A DNA stretch of 64,000 bases from an uncultured Bacteroidota bacterium (GCA_937872515.1 CALMSX010000074.1:60674-124673), one strand, 5' to 3'; shown: positions 45,549-54,853, numbered from the stretch's first letter. Numbers and translations: made by a program. Notes: generated by a model not told the origin, from the letters alone.

Positions 45549-46254
45549 TCCTGACATTTTTTGGAACCATGGCTTGGATAGCACTCATAATTAGGTTTTT
45601 ATTATTGCCATATTCTTCCTGATTCAATTCGTGGTAACCAAACCAAGAAACATTGTAGGCCTTCATAAAAGCAAAATAATCCGTTTCCAGTCCTGTGTTT
45701 TTAATTTCCCTGTAATAATCCATATTGGTCTTTCCTGCCTGCCATATAATATAGCCTTTGCTTGCCAATACTGCAAGGTAGCGCAGAAACAGCCACCTAA
45801 TCGCTTCCCGAAAGGCTTGCCGTTCTTCCATTATGCGCAGCTCTTGGAGAAAAGTATCTTCAACGGTCACTTTTTGGTAGAGACTTTCCCATTCGCTGTA
45901 ATCTGTCCCCTGATTGGTATTCCTTTTTTTTCGAAATCCCAAATTGGTAAAAAAATAAGCAAGCGTTACAAAACCCAAAACAATTAATACGATGTTAAAG
46001 GTTCTGGAGTCCTGCATCTGCTGGAATTTTCTGATCAGTTCATTTTTCCAGCTTCTGAGTTTTTCCAGCCACGATTTATTGGGCGAAAACTGCTGAGGAA
46101 CAACATACTGAAAATCCGGGTCAGAGCTATACATTTTCAATATCGAATCAGACACTATTGCATTCTCATTTGAAGGTGTAAAAGCCATATTTTGAGCCAA
46201 TGCACCATACCAGCCAAATAAACTTAAAATTACGGTTATCTTAAAGTTCCTCAT
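45535..46254 (-). CDS. DUF4129-type membrane protein
   Basis: 239 residues. Signal peptide or first helix (about 1-20, ending GALAQ), a second helix at about 84-103, and a cytoplasmic C-terminal domain with GKTNMDYYREI and FREAIRWLFLRYLAVLASKG, typical of DUF4129. It overlaps both neighbouring genes by 14 bases. Function unknown; likely part of a membrane complex with the SpoIIM-like and DUF4350 proteins. Confidence 0.82.
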   Translation of the reverse strand: MRNFKITVILSLFGWYGALAQNMAFTPSNENAIVSDSILKMYSSDPDFQYVVPQQFSPNKSWLEKLRSWKNELIRKFQQMQDSRTFNIVLIVLGFVTLAYFFTNLGFRKKRNTNQGTDYSEWESLYQKVTVEDTFLQELRIMEERQAFREAIRWLFLRYLAVLASKGYIIWQAGKTNMDYYREIKNTGLETDYFAFMKAYNVSWFGYHELNQEEYGNNKNLIMSAIQAMVPKNVRNEVE

Positions 46255-47161
46255 CCTTGGTCAAATGGCTTCCGATGCTATTTATTTTTTCAAGAATATT
46301 GTAACCATACTTATTTTCTCTTAAATCGTAGAACTTTAAGTTATAACAGATGGCTGTAAAACACATAAACAATATAAACAAAGCACTTTGAAACATAGAC
46401 AACAGACTCAGTGTAGTTTGTTGCAATCCTTGTGAATTTCCAGAAGATATGGCAGAAAAATTTTTGATCAATTCAAGAACGGTAAATGGCATAAAAATAA
46501 CACCATGTACAGCATTGATAACGATGCTCAATAAAACTACATATCCAAAAGCATCCCACCATTGAACATTGACCATTTCAAGCGTTTTTTTGATACAATC
46601 CATAGCGCTGAGGTCCGATTCCATTCCCATGTAACCGGCAAACATAGCTCCAATGGTAAACCAAATAAATGCGATTATAGCAGCTATGAGTAAAACAATG
46701 CCAACCACTTTTGCTACCAAAATTAACAAGGCACACAAGCCGATGACCGCCAAAGGTAAAATCCAGGTGAGCGTATATATTAACAGCAATTTTCCCAGCT
46801 TGGGTCGCATGGTATGCCAAAGTTCAATGGGCTCAAATTTCAATAACCTCATTTTTTTGGAAGTGTAGACAAAAGCAATGGCCACTACTTGTGCAGTCAT
46901 TGTTGCCAGGACAAAAATCAGCATGAGTGCACCCAAAGCCAGAATATGTTCATTGGCAATGTCTAGTATTGCTTCGCGTGATAAATTGGCAAAAAAAGCA
47001 AAGTAGATGATAAAACTCAGTCCTATCAAGGGGAGAGTCACAAAAGCCAAAGCAGTCAACAAGCTTTGCCAGTTTCGGTAAATAAGCAAAGCAGCATCTC
47101 CTAGAATTGTTCCAAAATCTCTGGGCTGGTCTAATTGCCATTGTTGTTTAAAGTCTTGCAT
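46241..47161 (-). CDS. Polytopic membrane protein of the SpoIIM/DUF4129 cluster
   Basis: 306 residues with about six membrane helices (about 35-58, 70-95, 125-145, 150-175, 205-228, 258-280). The N-terminus (FGTILGDAALLIYRNWQ) resembles the membrane domain found in GlpQ-like phosphodiesterases, but no catalytic domain is present. It joins the two flanking genes by 14-base overlaps. I assign no function beyond membership in this cluster. Confidence 0.75.
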   Translation of the reverse strand: MQDFKQQWQLDQPRDFGTILGDAALLIYRNWQSLLTALAFVTLPLIGLSFIIYFAFFANLSREAILDIANEHILALGALMLIFVLATMTAQVVAIAFVYTSKKMRLLKFEPIELWHTMRPKLGKLLLIYTLTWILPLAVIGLCALLILVAKVVGIVLLIAAIIAFIWFTIGAMFAGYMGMESDLSAMDCIKKTLEMVNVQWWDAFGYVVLLSIVINAVHGVIFMPFTVLELIKNFSAISSGNSQGLQQTTLSLLSMFQSALFILFMCFTAICYNLKFYDLRENKYGYNILEKINSIGSHLTKDEEL

Positions 47162-48122
47162 TCAAATTATTTTTCATCGTATAAACCATCTTGGGGTAAA
47201 TCACAAAATAGCCTAAAATAAATAAAAATGAACCTATGATTAGAAATAACCGGGTAAAGCTGGATAATTCCAAATAATGTCTGGTCACAAAACTTTCGAG
47301 CAATGCGGCTACTATGATAACGGGAGTAGCCCCCATCATAATTTTAATTCCTTTTTTTGATTGCTCCACCAGGGCTGTCATTCTGGAATAAGTGCCCGGA
47401 AATAGCCAGGAATTTCCCAACACGATTCCTGCGCCCCCACAAATGACAATGCAGGATAATTCAAGCGCCCCATGCAAAAAAATGGTGGAAAAAGAAATCC
47501 ATCCCAGACCTTTGGAAATAAAATAATACTGAAAACAGCCTACCATTATGCCATTTGATATGAGAATAAAAGCTGTAAAAAAAGAAGTAAATAAGCCTGC
47601 TGCAAAAGCAAAAAGTGCTACTTTCACATTGTTGATTCCGATCATGGCAAACATGGAAACCTGTTGTTGTGCTTTGTAAATAGCCATTGGGTCTCCCTTT
47701 TTTATATTTTGTTCGGTAATGTCCATGTATTCATCTCCCAAGATTTGACGAGCAAACTCAGGATTTTGATAAGTACTAAAGGCACCAATTAAAATACTCA
47801 CCAAAAACACCAATAAGCTGATTCTGAAGGCAGGAAAAGCATCATATAGCACTAACGGCAGGTCAGTTGCCCAAAATTGTTTCATACTCCCTGTTTGTTC
47901 CTTGTGTCGGTACAAGGCAGTGTGAAAACGGGAAGAAAGATCATTGAGATAAGCTACAATTGTGCTTTGGGGGTAAGTAGACCTGGCAAAGGCCAAATCG
48001 TCAGTAACTGCAATGTAAGCATCTGCCAGCTTATCTCCAGAAAGATTGTTAAGTCCATTTAAATGGGCCTCCAGCTCCTTCCAGCGCTTTTCATTTTCCA
48101 TTATAAATTGCTGTTCCCTCAA
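47148..48122 (-). CDS. SpoIIM (stage II sporulation M) family membrane protein
   Basis: 324 residues with a charged N-terminal helical part (about 1-85), a helix near 95-115 and a cluster of C-terminal helices. The conserved HGALELSC motif of SpoIIM-type integral proteins is visible. In non-sporulating bacteria this family is not a sporulation protein; its role is unknown. It is first in the operon, 11 bases from a predicted transcription start. Confidence 0.85.
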   Translation of the reverse strand: MREQQFIMENEKRWKELEAHLNGLNNLSGDKLADAYIAVTDDLAFARSTYPQSTIVAYLNDLSSRFHTALYRHKEQTGSMKQFWATDLPLVLYDAFPAFRISLLVFLVSILIGAFSTYQNPEFARQILGDEYMDITEQNIKKGDPMAIYKAQQQVSMFAMIGINNVKVALFAFAAGLFTSFFTAFILISNGIMVGCFQYYFISKGLGWISFSTIFLHGALELSCIVICGGAGIVLGNSWLFPGTYSRMTALVEQSKKGIKIMMGATPVIIVAALLESFVTRHYLELSSFTRLFLIIGSFLFILGYFVIYPKMVYTMKNNLNARL

Positions 48123-48139
48123 ATTTCAGGTTTGAAAAA

Positions 48140-48147
48140 CAAAGATA
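48140..48147 (-). promoter_or_regulatory. -7 element (TATCTTTG) of the SpoIIM operon
   Basis: TATCTTTG on the minus strand fits TAnnTTTG. Predicted start near 48134, leader about 12 bases. No -33 TTG seen. Confidence 0.5.
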
Positions 48148-48218
48148 CCAAATAGCGTGAACATTAAAATATTAACCTGAATTGTCGCCTTTTTACCCCA
48201 TAAAAGGGAGGATAAGCT

Positions 48219-48226
48219 TATCTTTG
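48219..48226 (+). promoter_or_regulatory. -7 element (TATCTTTG) of the PKD/T9SS protein gene
   Basis: TATCTTTG fits TAnnTTTG, with a predicted start near 48232 and a 17-base leader. It diverges from the SpoIIM promoter 79 bases away. Confidence 0.5.
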
Positions 48227-48248
48227 AATACTTAATCCTTTTTTTAAT

Positions 48249-50843
48249 ATGAGACTTTTTGTTCTGTTTACGGCCCTGATAGGGTTTACCAGCGCTGCTT
48301 TTGCCCAAGATAAAGGTACAGTAAGTGGCTCAGCCCTGCTGACAACTCCGATTGCAGCCCACCGCAGCTTGCTTACTGAAAACAAAAATCAATGGGATCC
48401 GCAAGTGAAATCATTTGCAGCTTCTGTTAACAAAAGCAGTGTTTCTGAAGAAGAAATGGAGCTGTTGAGACAACGCCCTGATTCTCACAAAGAGCCCCAG
48501 ATAACCAGAATGAGAAGTACCCCGGTAAAACTGAATATCAACTATGAAGGCAACAAAGGTACAGGATCAGTACCCCCTGATAATACCCTGGCCGTATCAA
48601 CCAATGGTTTTGTTATTTCCGGTATCAACTCAAATTTGTTTTTTTCAAGAACTGATGGTACTGTTTTGTACACACAGGCACTTTCAGATTTTTTTACGGA
48701 TTTGAGTCTCGGTGGAGGCTATTTTGACCCCCGCATCATTTATGACATTCCTTCCCAAAGATTTATCATTGTAGCCCTAAGTGGATCTCAATCAGATAAT
48801 TCTACCGTATGTATTGCTTTTTCGGAAAGTGAAGATCCGGGCCTGGGTTGGAATTTTTATAAATTGCCCGGCGATATTCTGGAAGAAGACATGTGGTTTG
48901 ACTACCCCAATATAGCCGTTACAGAAAAAGAACTTTACGTGACCGGAAATATGTTTACCGACCAAAATCAATTCAGGTACTCATCGATTTATCAGATCAG
49001 CAAAGAGGACGGATATGCCGGAAAATCGATTACATACAAACATTACACCAAGATGAAGGAGCCCGTCTCGGGTCAAACTTTTTTCAACATTACTCCCGTA
49101 TCCTTAGGCTGGACCAGCAACAGAGCCGGGGGCATCCAATTTTTGACCAATGACCCCAGAGGAGGGAGCAATATTACTGTACTCTGCAAAACAACAGGCA
49201 CCCTTGATCAAAATCCTAAGTTTGAAGTTGTTGATGTCGAGACCGGTGACAATTATGAGGTATCCCCTACGGTTCCTCAGAAAGGTACCACCAATGTTTT
49301 GCAAACGGGTGACTGCAGGATCCAGTATGCGGTAGAATTAAACGGGGTCATCCATTTTGTGCTGAAGGCCAAGGTCAACAACAGGGCCGGTTTTTACTAT
49401 GGCAGATACAATCTGAACGACCGCACCTTACACACTTCTGTTTATGCAGAGCCAAACAGTCATGTTAGTTATCCTTCCCTGGCCCCTATGGGCAGTCAGC
49501 CTGAGGACGGTCGGATGATGATCCAATATTTGCGCAGTTCAGAAGATATTTTTCCCGAACAGGTAGCAATGGTGGTAGATGGAACTGATGACAATTTTAT
49601 CTATTCTGATCCAATTGTGGTCAAAGATGGGGATTCTTTTGTCAACGCACTTGACACCAATAACGAGCGCTGGGGAGACTACTCTTGCGTTGCCAGAAGA
49701 TTTTACAACAACCTGGCAGAGACCTGGGTCGGTGGATGTTTTGGAAGGGCCAGATTTGGTACCTGGATTGGGCAATTTGTGGCTGCAGATGCCGATTTTA
49801 GAGACATTTTTGCATCCAGAACGGTCATCAATCCGGGAGACACCATTGAGTATAAATATATTGGCTCAGATACATTAAGCAATGTTGTATGGACCGCTCC
49901 GGGTGGAAACTTTGTGTCAAACGAAACCGCCAGCTACGACAGTTTGGGGTCCTATCCACTGTCGATCACAGCCATCAACCAAAAAGGTGATACCATTCGT
50001 TTAAACAAGGATAATTTCATCCATGTAGTGCCCAGGGTCTTTGCACCAACTGCTCAATTTGAAGCTGATAAGATTTTGGCCTTTGAAGGAGATACCATTC
50101 AGCTTTTTGATCGATCCACCAACGAGCCTACCAAATGGAAATGGACCCTCACCGGTGGCTCACCCAGTTCATCAACAGAAGCTAATCCTAAGGTAGTGTA
50201 TGCTAAAAAGGGACAATACAATATTGTTTTAAATGCCAAAAACAGCGCGGGTGAAGATGTTGAGGTGAAACAAAAGTACATCAAAATTGAAGCAAAAGCC
50301 ATAGCCCCTGTGGCAGGTTTTACAGCTGACAGAAGAGAATTGATTACTGGCGACACGGTACGGTTTACAGACCTGTCAACAAATGGCCCGGATAGCTGGC
50401 AATGGCTCATCGAAGGCCCAACCACCGATACTTTTACCGAACAAAACCCTGTTGTGGCATTTGAAATAGAAGGCAGTTATGATGTAACCCTTAAGGCGAC
50501 TAATCAGGCAGGTGAAAACGTTAAAAAAGAAGAAGGGTATATAATTGTCGGAAGTGCATCCACACAACAAAATGATTGGATCAATACTACCCGATTTTTT
50601 CCGAACCCTATAGTGTCAGATCGTTTCTATTTACAATTCGATCTGCAAAAAGCGGAGAGACTTAAATTTGACATCTATAGCATTACCGGTTCATTCATTA
50701 AAACCCTGATCAACAAAGATATCAAGGCAGGAAGAAATGAATTCTCTTTTAACTCAGAGATGCTTGAATCAGGCACCTATCTTTTAAAGATAACAGCGAC
50801 CGATCAAAAACACCTGGCCATTCCCTTTGTGGTGGTGAAATAA
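48249..50843 (+). CDS. Secreted PKD-domain protein with type A T9SS sorting domain
   Basis: 864 residues. Signal peptide about 1-19 (ending AAFAQ). A large N-terminal part (about 90-520) holds an unassigned beta-rich domain of the propeller kind (GGGYFDPRIIYDIPSQRF, NIAVTEKELYVTGN). It is followed by one degenerate and two clear PKD domains (about 600-770; FEGDTIQLFDRSTN, WKWTLTGG, SYDVTLKATNQAG). The C-terminal sorting domain (RFFPNPIVSDRF onward, ending VVVK) marks it as a T9SS cargo. No catalytic residues recognised. Likely surface-exposed and sugar- or protein-binding. It stands alone with its own promoter. Confidence 0.85.
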   Translation: MRLFVLFTALIGFTSAAFAQDKGTVSGSALLTTPIAAHRSLLTENKNQWDPQVKSFAASVNKSSVSEEEMELLRQRPDSHKEPQITRMRSTPVKLNINYEGNKGTGSVPPDNTLAVSTNGFVISGINSNLFFSRTDGTVLYTQALSDFFTDLSLGGGYFDPRIIYDIPSQRFIIVALSGSQSDNSTVCIAFSESEDPGLGWNFYKLPGDILEEDMWFDYPNIAVTEKELYVTGNMFTDQNQFRYSSIYQISKEDGYAGKSITYKHYTKMKEPVSGQTFFNITPVSLGWTSNRAGGIQFLTNDPRGGSNITVLCKTTGTLDQNPKFEVVDVETGDNYEVSPTVPQKGTTNVLQTGDCRIQYAVELNGVIHFVLKAKVNNRAGFYYGRYNLNDRTLHTSVYAEPNSHVSYPSLAPMGSQPEDGRMMIQYLRSSEDIFPEQVAMVVDGTDDNFIYSDPIVVKDGDSFVNALDTNNERWGDYSCVARRFYNNLAETWVGGCFGRARFGTWIGQFVAADADFRDIFASRTVINPGDTIEYKYIGSDTLSNVVWTAPGGNFVSNETASYDSLGSYPLSITAINQKGDTIRLNKDNFIHVVPRVFAPTAQFEADKILAFEGDTIQLFDRSTNEPTKWKWTLTGGSPSSSTEANPKVVYAKKGQYNIVLNAKNSAGEDVEVKQKYIKIEAKAIAPVAGFTADRRELITGDTVRFTDLSTNGPDSWQWLIEGPTTDTFTEQNPVVAFEIEGSYDVTLKATNQAGENVKKEEGYIIVGSASTQQNDWINTTRFFPNPIVSDRFYLQFDLQKAERLKFDIYSITGSFIKTLINKDIKAGRNEFSFNSEMLESGTYLLKITATDQKHLAIPFVVVK

Positions 50844-50852
50844 GCGGGTAGT

Positions 50853-53036
50853 TTACAGTTTGGTCAAAAAGAAATTAGTCATTTTTGTAAAAAGATGGAT
50901 GGTTGCATTATTCCCGTAGATACCGTGATTTCTATTAGGATAAATCATTGATTCAAACTCTTTATTGGCGCTGATCAGTGCATTCTGCATTTCCATCGTG
51001 TTTTGAAAATGGACGTTGTCATCGGCCGTACCATGGGCAAGAAAGAGGTGGCCCTTTAATCGGTCAGCAAAATAAACTGGAGAATTGTCTTTGTATCCAC
51101 TTTCATTTTCTGTTACAGTCCGCATGTATCTTTCTGTGTATACGCTATCGTACCATTTCCAATTGGTGACCGGAGCTACAGAGACAGCGGCTTTAAAAAC
51201 CTCATTGCCTTTTAACAAAGAAAGCAGGCTCATGTAACCTCCATAAGACCACCCATAGATGCCAATTCTTTCTGCATCTACATGGGAAAGTGATCCCAGA
51301 TATTGAGCCGTCTCAATCATATCCATGGTTTCATATTTTCCCAGCTGAAGATAAGTCATCTTTTTAAACTCCTCTCCTCTTGCCCCTGTGCCCCTGGGAT
51401 CAACACAAACCACCATATATCCTTTTTGAGCAAACAATTGATACCACCAAAAAGAGGAACCTTTCCAACTGTCTGTAACACTCTGACTGCCCGGACCGCT
51501 GTATTGGGTAATGATTACAGGATACTTTTTATTGGGGTCAAAGCCGGCGGGTAAGATTTGATATCCATTCAACTGTACATTTTCTGAAGTGGTGAATGTG
51601 AAAAATGTTACAGGCTGTACATTGTATTCAGCCATCTTTTTCCTTACATTTTCATTTTCTTGCAAGGTCTTAAGTTTAATGCCACCTTGTTTGTACAATT
51701 CATAGACCGGAGGTGTGTTGATGGTGCTGTGAATCCAGGTGTAATATTCAAATGTGGGTGAAAAACGTACTTCATTTTCACCTTTCAGTGGCGTAATACT
51801 CACTACTTCACCCCCGATGACAGGAACCTTATACACTTGTTGGTCGATGGGAGAATTGATGGCAGCCTTAAAATAGATCCAGCCATTTTTAGCATCCATT
51901 CCATATACTTTAAGTACATCATAGGTACTTGGTGTGAGTTGGGTCAATTCCTTACCATCTGCACTGTAGATGTAGATTGAATTGTAACCATTTTTTTCAG
52001 AAGTCCATAAAAACTTCTTCCCATCTTCCAAAAATTGAAGATTGTCATGGATATCAACGTAATATTTGTTGATTTCCTCCAGCATTAGGTGCGATTCACC
52101 TGAATTGGCATTTACTGCCAATAATTGCAAATGGTTTTGGTGGCGATTGAGTTTCATCACAGTTACATGCTGATTGTCGGGTGTCCAGCCGATCCTTGGC
52201 AGATAGCTGTCAGTGATTGCTCCCAGTTTTGCCTCCCTGGTTTTGTTTTTTTGAAGATCATATATTTTCAAAGACACAGTTGAATTGACATCACCAACTT
52301 TAGGATATTTAAAAGTTTCATACCTGGGATGGCTTCCATCTTCATAAATGGGCATAATAAATTCAGGAACTTTGGTTTCATCAAATCTTAAAAAGGCCAG
52401 TTTTTTCCCATCGGGCGACCACTCAAAGGCCCTTGTAAAACTGAATTCTTCTTCGTATACCCAATCACACATACCATTGATAATATGATTCCATTTACCA
52501 TCAAAACTTACTTGTGTCAATTTATTCGTGGCCAGGGATTTTACGTATAAGTTGTTCTCAAAAACAAAGGCAAGGTTTTTTCCATCCGGCGAAAAAAGGG
52601 AGTTGGCAATCTTTCCTTTATCAAAAACCCGGATCACCTTTTGAGTGGATCTATCATAAACAAAAACATCAGACTTAGAAGAGTGCCTGTAAATACTTTG
52701 CTCATCCTGCTCCAATAAGATCAGATTTTCGTCTTGTGAAAAGCTGTAGCTACCCAGCTGTCCGTCGAAGCCTGCTTCTCCTTTAATAGCCCTTCCTTCC
52801 AAAATGGTATCCACTTTTGCCCCTGATTCTACGTCATAGACATAAATCCCATTTCCTTCCAGTCTTGTGTAATGCCTGCCATCATTAAGAAATCTAAAGC
52901 CTGGCACAGATCGGCTTTGAAAGGTACCCTTTACATAAATATCTTCCAGGGTAATGTTGTTTTGGGCGGTTAGGGAACCTAAATTTAAGGCAGTTACCCA
53001 ACACAAAAAGATGTATACAGTTATACGTTGTACCAT
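50853..53036 (-). CDS. Dipeptidyl peptidase IV family serine peptidase (S9B)
   Basis: 727 residues. Signal peptide about 1-25 (ending SLTAQ). An N-terminal beta-propeller (about 35-470) and a C-terminal alpha/beta-hydrolase domain (about 480-727). The triad is visible: Ser597 in GWSYGGYMS, Asp672/673 in HGTADDNVHF and His704 in NRNHGIYG. The propeller shows the double-Glu YEEEF motif that binds the free amino terminus in DPP IV. Removes X-Pro or X-Ala dipeptides in the periplasm or at the outer membrane. Complements the prolyl oligopeptidase at 26971. Confidence 0.95.
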   Translation of the reverse strand: MVQRITVYIFLCWVTALNLGSLTAQNNITLEDIYVKGTFQSRSVPGFRFLNDGRHYTRLEGNGIYVYDVESGAKVDTILEGRAIKGEAGFDGQLGSYSFSQDENLILLEQDEQSIYRHSSKSDVFVYDRSTQKVIRVFDKGKIANSLFSPDGKNLAFVFENNLYVKSLATNKLTQVSFDGKWNHIINGMCDWVYEEEFSFTRAFEWSPDGKKLAFLRFDETKVPEFIMPIYEDGSHPRYETFKYPKVGDVNSTVSLKIYDLQKNKTREAKLGAITDSYLPRIGWTPDNQHVTVMKLNRHQNHLQLLAVNANSGESHLMLEEINKYYVDIHDNLQFLEDGKKFLWTSEKNGYNSIYIYSADGKELTQLTPSTYDVLKVYGMDAKNGWIYFKAAINSPIDQQVYKVPVIGGEVVSITPLKGENEVRFSPTFEYYTWIHSTINTPPVYELYKQGGIKLKTLQENENVRKKMAEYNVQPVTFFTFTTSENVQLNGYQILPAGFDPNKKYPVIITQYSGPGSQSVTDSWKGSSFWWYQLFAQKGYMVVCVDPRGTGARGEEFKKMTYLQLGKYETMDMIETAQYLGSLSHVDAERIGIYGWSYGGYMSLLSLLKGNEVFKAAVSVAPVTNWKWYDSVYTERYMRTVTENESGYKDNSPVYFADRLKGHLFLAHGTADDNVHFQNTMEMQNALISANKEFESMIYPNRNHGIYGNNATIHLFTKMTNFFLTKL

Positions 53037-53051
53037 ATCAAAAATTTGAAT

Positions 53052-53810
53052 TTAATCTTGACTGAGAAATAAATTTGATGCCGTGAAGTCGAAATACACA
53101 CAATTAACGAGTGTTGCTTTTTTCCAGAACATCCATCTTGGATATTTGACTTCAGTGGTAATGGTAGGAATGGCTTGATCGACGAGCTGGATTACAAATA
53201 TTTTTTGTAAGCTTGTTGGTTTCATCAAACATTTTTGAATTGAATTAGCCAGTGACAAACAAGAAGTGGTGTAAACATGGGTTCGTTGAAGAGCCGGATC
53301 TTTCGCCATTCGTGAGGCGGCAATTATCAAAACATGGAGTCCTTCCTCAGCGGCTCTCCTGCATTCCTGTTCACACAAATACCAGAATTTTTGAACATCA
53401 TTGGCATTGGTCTGACCCGACCACAAGCTGTTTTCATCTATGGCAACCGGTCTGGGAGCAGCCCCCATGCCTTCAATATCAGAAATAAAAATAAAGTTTG
53501 AAATCCCTGCTGCCTGGGCTGCATTCAAAACATAAGTGAGTTCTTTTAATTCATTTTCCACCAGGCTTTCCAGGGATGTATTCCAATCCGGAACATCGGG
53601 GACATAAACAACGGCATCTTTTTGATTAAGAAGGTCTTGCAATTCAGTGACATCAAGAGTAGGTAATATCTCTTCTGAACCTGAAGTCTTATGGTAAAGG
53701 CTCATTTTGGTTACCTTACCTAAGCCAGAGAGAGAAGCTACAAGATCAGCTTCGCAATCTGTGTTTTTGTGTCCCGTAAAAAGCAGGCAGTGCCAGTCGT
53801 TTTTTTCCAA
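53052..53810 (-). CDS. NAD-epimerase-like protein, probably degenerate
   Basis: 252 residues, cytoplasmic. Follows the order of an extended SDR fold (LLFTGHKNTDCEAD at the first nucleotide loop, DAVVYVPDVPDW, NFIFISDIEG). The N-terminal Gly-rich loop is not the usual GxxGxxG and no Tyr-x3-Lys pair is evident, so catalysis is doubtful. Sandwiched between a DPP IV gene (15 bases) and a cytochrome c lipoprotein gene (6 bases). Function unknown. Confidence 0.6.
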   Translation of the reverse strand: MEKNDWHCLLFTGHKNTDCEADLVASLSGLGKVTKMSLYHKTSGSEEILPTLDVTELQDLLNQKDAVVYVPDVPDWNTSLESLVENELKELTYVLNAAQAAGISNFIFISDIEGMGAAPRPVAIDENSLWSGQTNANDVQKFWYLCEQECRRAAEEGLHVLIIAASRMAKDPALQRTHVYTTSCLSLANSIQKCLMKPTSLQKIFVIQLVDQAIPTITTEVKYPRWMFWKKATLVNCVYFDFTASNLFLSQD

Positions 53811-53816
53811 AAGTGC

Positions 53817-54152
53817 TTATTTCTTTAAGGTCATGCTGTATTCAGCAGCGGCTTTGATTTCTTCAGCAGAAAGTATGTTTTCCTGCGCTGGCATTACCCC
53901 TTTTCCTTTTGTGATCAAGGCTATTCTTTCTTCAAGGGTTAAGACACTTACGGATAAGTCTTTGCTACCATTAAGTCCCAATTTCCCATCAGGGCCGTGA
54001 CAAACAGCACAGCTGATTTTAAAGACTTTGGATCCCTCAACAGCAGGCTTGTTTTCTACCATTGAAACAGGAGGTGCCGTGGAAGTATCCTCTTTTTTAC
54101 CTCCGCAAGCCGCGAATACCGGCAATAAAATTAAATAAACGAATCTTTTCAT
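53817..54152 (-). CDS. Cytochrome c lipoprotein
   Basis: 111 residues. Lipoprotein signal ending at Cys16 (VFAAC), a short linker, and one cytochrome c domain with CAVCH (Cys48-Cys51-His52) and the likely axial Met87 in GVMPAQE. Electron carrier anchored on the periplasmic side. Located after an AT-rich gap. Confidence 0.9.
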   Translation of the reverse strand: MKRFVYLILLPVFAACGGKKEDTSTAPPVSMVENKPAVEGSKVFKISCAVCHGPDGKLGLNGSKDLSVSVLTLEERIALITKGKGVMPAQENILSAEEIKAAAEYSMTLKK

Positions 54153-54179
54153 CTATTCTACATTCTTTGATTGTTAGAA

Positions 54180-54218
54180 AAGTTAAAAGTATTAAAATAA
54201 TATTTGGTTGCCAATATT
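54180..54218 (-). terminator. Weak terminator of the carbonic-anhydrase-like gene
   Basis: AATATTTGG/CCAATATT stem (54199-54218) with a TTG loop and one bulged base. On the minus strand a T-rich but interrupted run (54198 to about 54180) follows. It lies 60 bases past the stop at 54280. Confidence 0.4.
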
Positions 54219-54279
54219 TAGGTGAAAATCAAAATATAAATGATGAAATAAAATAATAACCAAATAAAATTTCAATTTT

Positions 54280-54813
54280 TTAGCCAAAAATTTCAAAATC
54301 ATCTCCATACCAGGAAGCATACATGTTGTAGTTTCCAGCTATTCGCATGATCTCTCCCTTTATCAGTTCTTCAGAAATATCTTTGATTTTTTTTGCCGGT
54401 ACGCCGCCATAAATGACACCACTTTCTACAATTGTATTTTCCAAAACCACTGCTCCCGCTGCAATGATGGTATTACTGCCTATTACAACCCCATCCATAA
54501 TAATGGCTCCCATGCCGATCAGGACATTGTCATGAATGGTACAACCATGAACTATGGCATTGTGCCCTATAGAAACGTGGTTGCCAATCGTAGTAGCATG
54601 CTTTTGATAGGTGCAATGAATGGTAGCCCCATCCTGAACATTTACGAAGTCGCCCAAAATAATAGAATTGACATCCCCTCTGACAACGCAGTTGAACCAG
54701 AAGCTGCAAGACACGCCGGTGGTAACCTGGCCGGTAATTGTGGCATTGGGTGCCAGCTTGTTTTCTTTACCAAATTGTGGATAAACACCCGAAACGGGTA
54801 ATACAAAAGCCAT
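54280..54813 (-). CDS. Gamma-carbonic-anhydrase-like left-handed beta-helix protein
   Basis: 177 residues from the chosen ATG. Hexapeptide repeats dominate (VRGDVNSIILGDFVNVQDGA, ATTIGNHVSIGHNAIVHGC). The three histidines expected to bind metal are His66, His84 and His89, with Arg45, Asp47 and Gln60 also conserved. Reversible CO2 hydration is the family role; many members are of unproven activity. The longer frame from 54930 covers the promoter region and starts inside the divergent galactanase gene, so ATG 54813 is preferred. Confidence 0.88.
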   Translation of the reverse strand: MAFVLPVSGVYPQFGKENKLAPNATITGQVTTGVSCSFWFNCVVRGDVNSIILGDFVNVQDGATIHCTYQKHATTIGNHVSIGHNAIVHGCTIHDNVLIGMGAIIMDGVVIGSNTIIAAGAVVLENTIVESGVIYGGVPAKKIKDISEELIKGEIMRIAGNYNMYASWYGDDFEIFG

Positions 54814-54819
54814 CTTTTT

Positions 54820-54853
54820 TTGAAACAAAGATAAGTCATATTGCTTACCTTTG
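54820..54853 (+). promoter_or_regulatory. Promoter of the galactanase operon
   Basis: TTG at 54820-54822, 23 bases, then TACCTTTG (54846-54853). The start is predicted near 54859, 14 bases before ATG 54873. It overlaps the divergent minus-strand promoter. Confidence 0.55.
54826..54833 (-). promoter_or_regulatory. -7 element (TATCTTTG) of the carbonic-anhydrase-like gene
   Basis: A perfect TATCTTTG on the minus strand, with a predicted start near 54820 and a 7-base leader. It lies inside the spacer of the plus-strand galactanase promoter, so the two probably exclude each other. Confidence 0.5.

Noticed and set aside
44301..45584. DUF4350 start at 45584
   Set aside because: It would overlap DUF4129 by 50 bases; ATG 45548 gives the same 14-base overlap as the other junctions. 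This is not proven.
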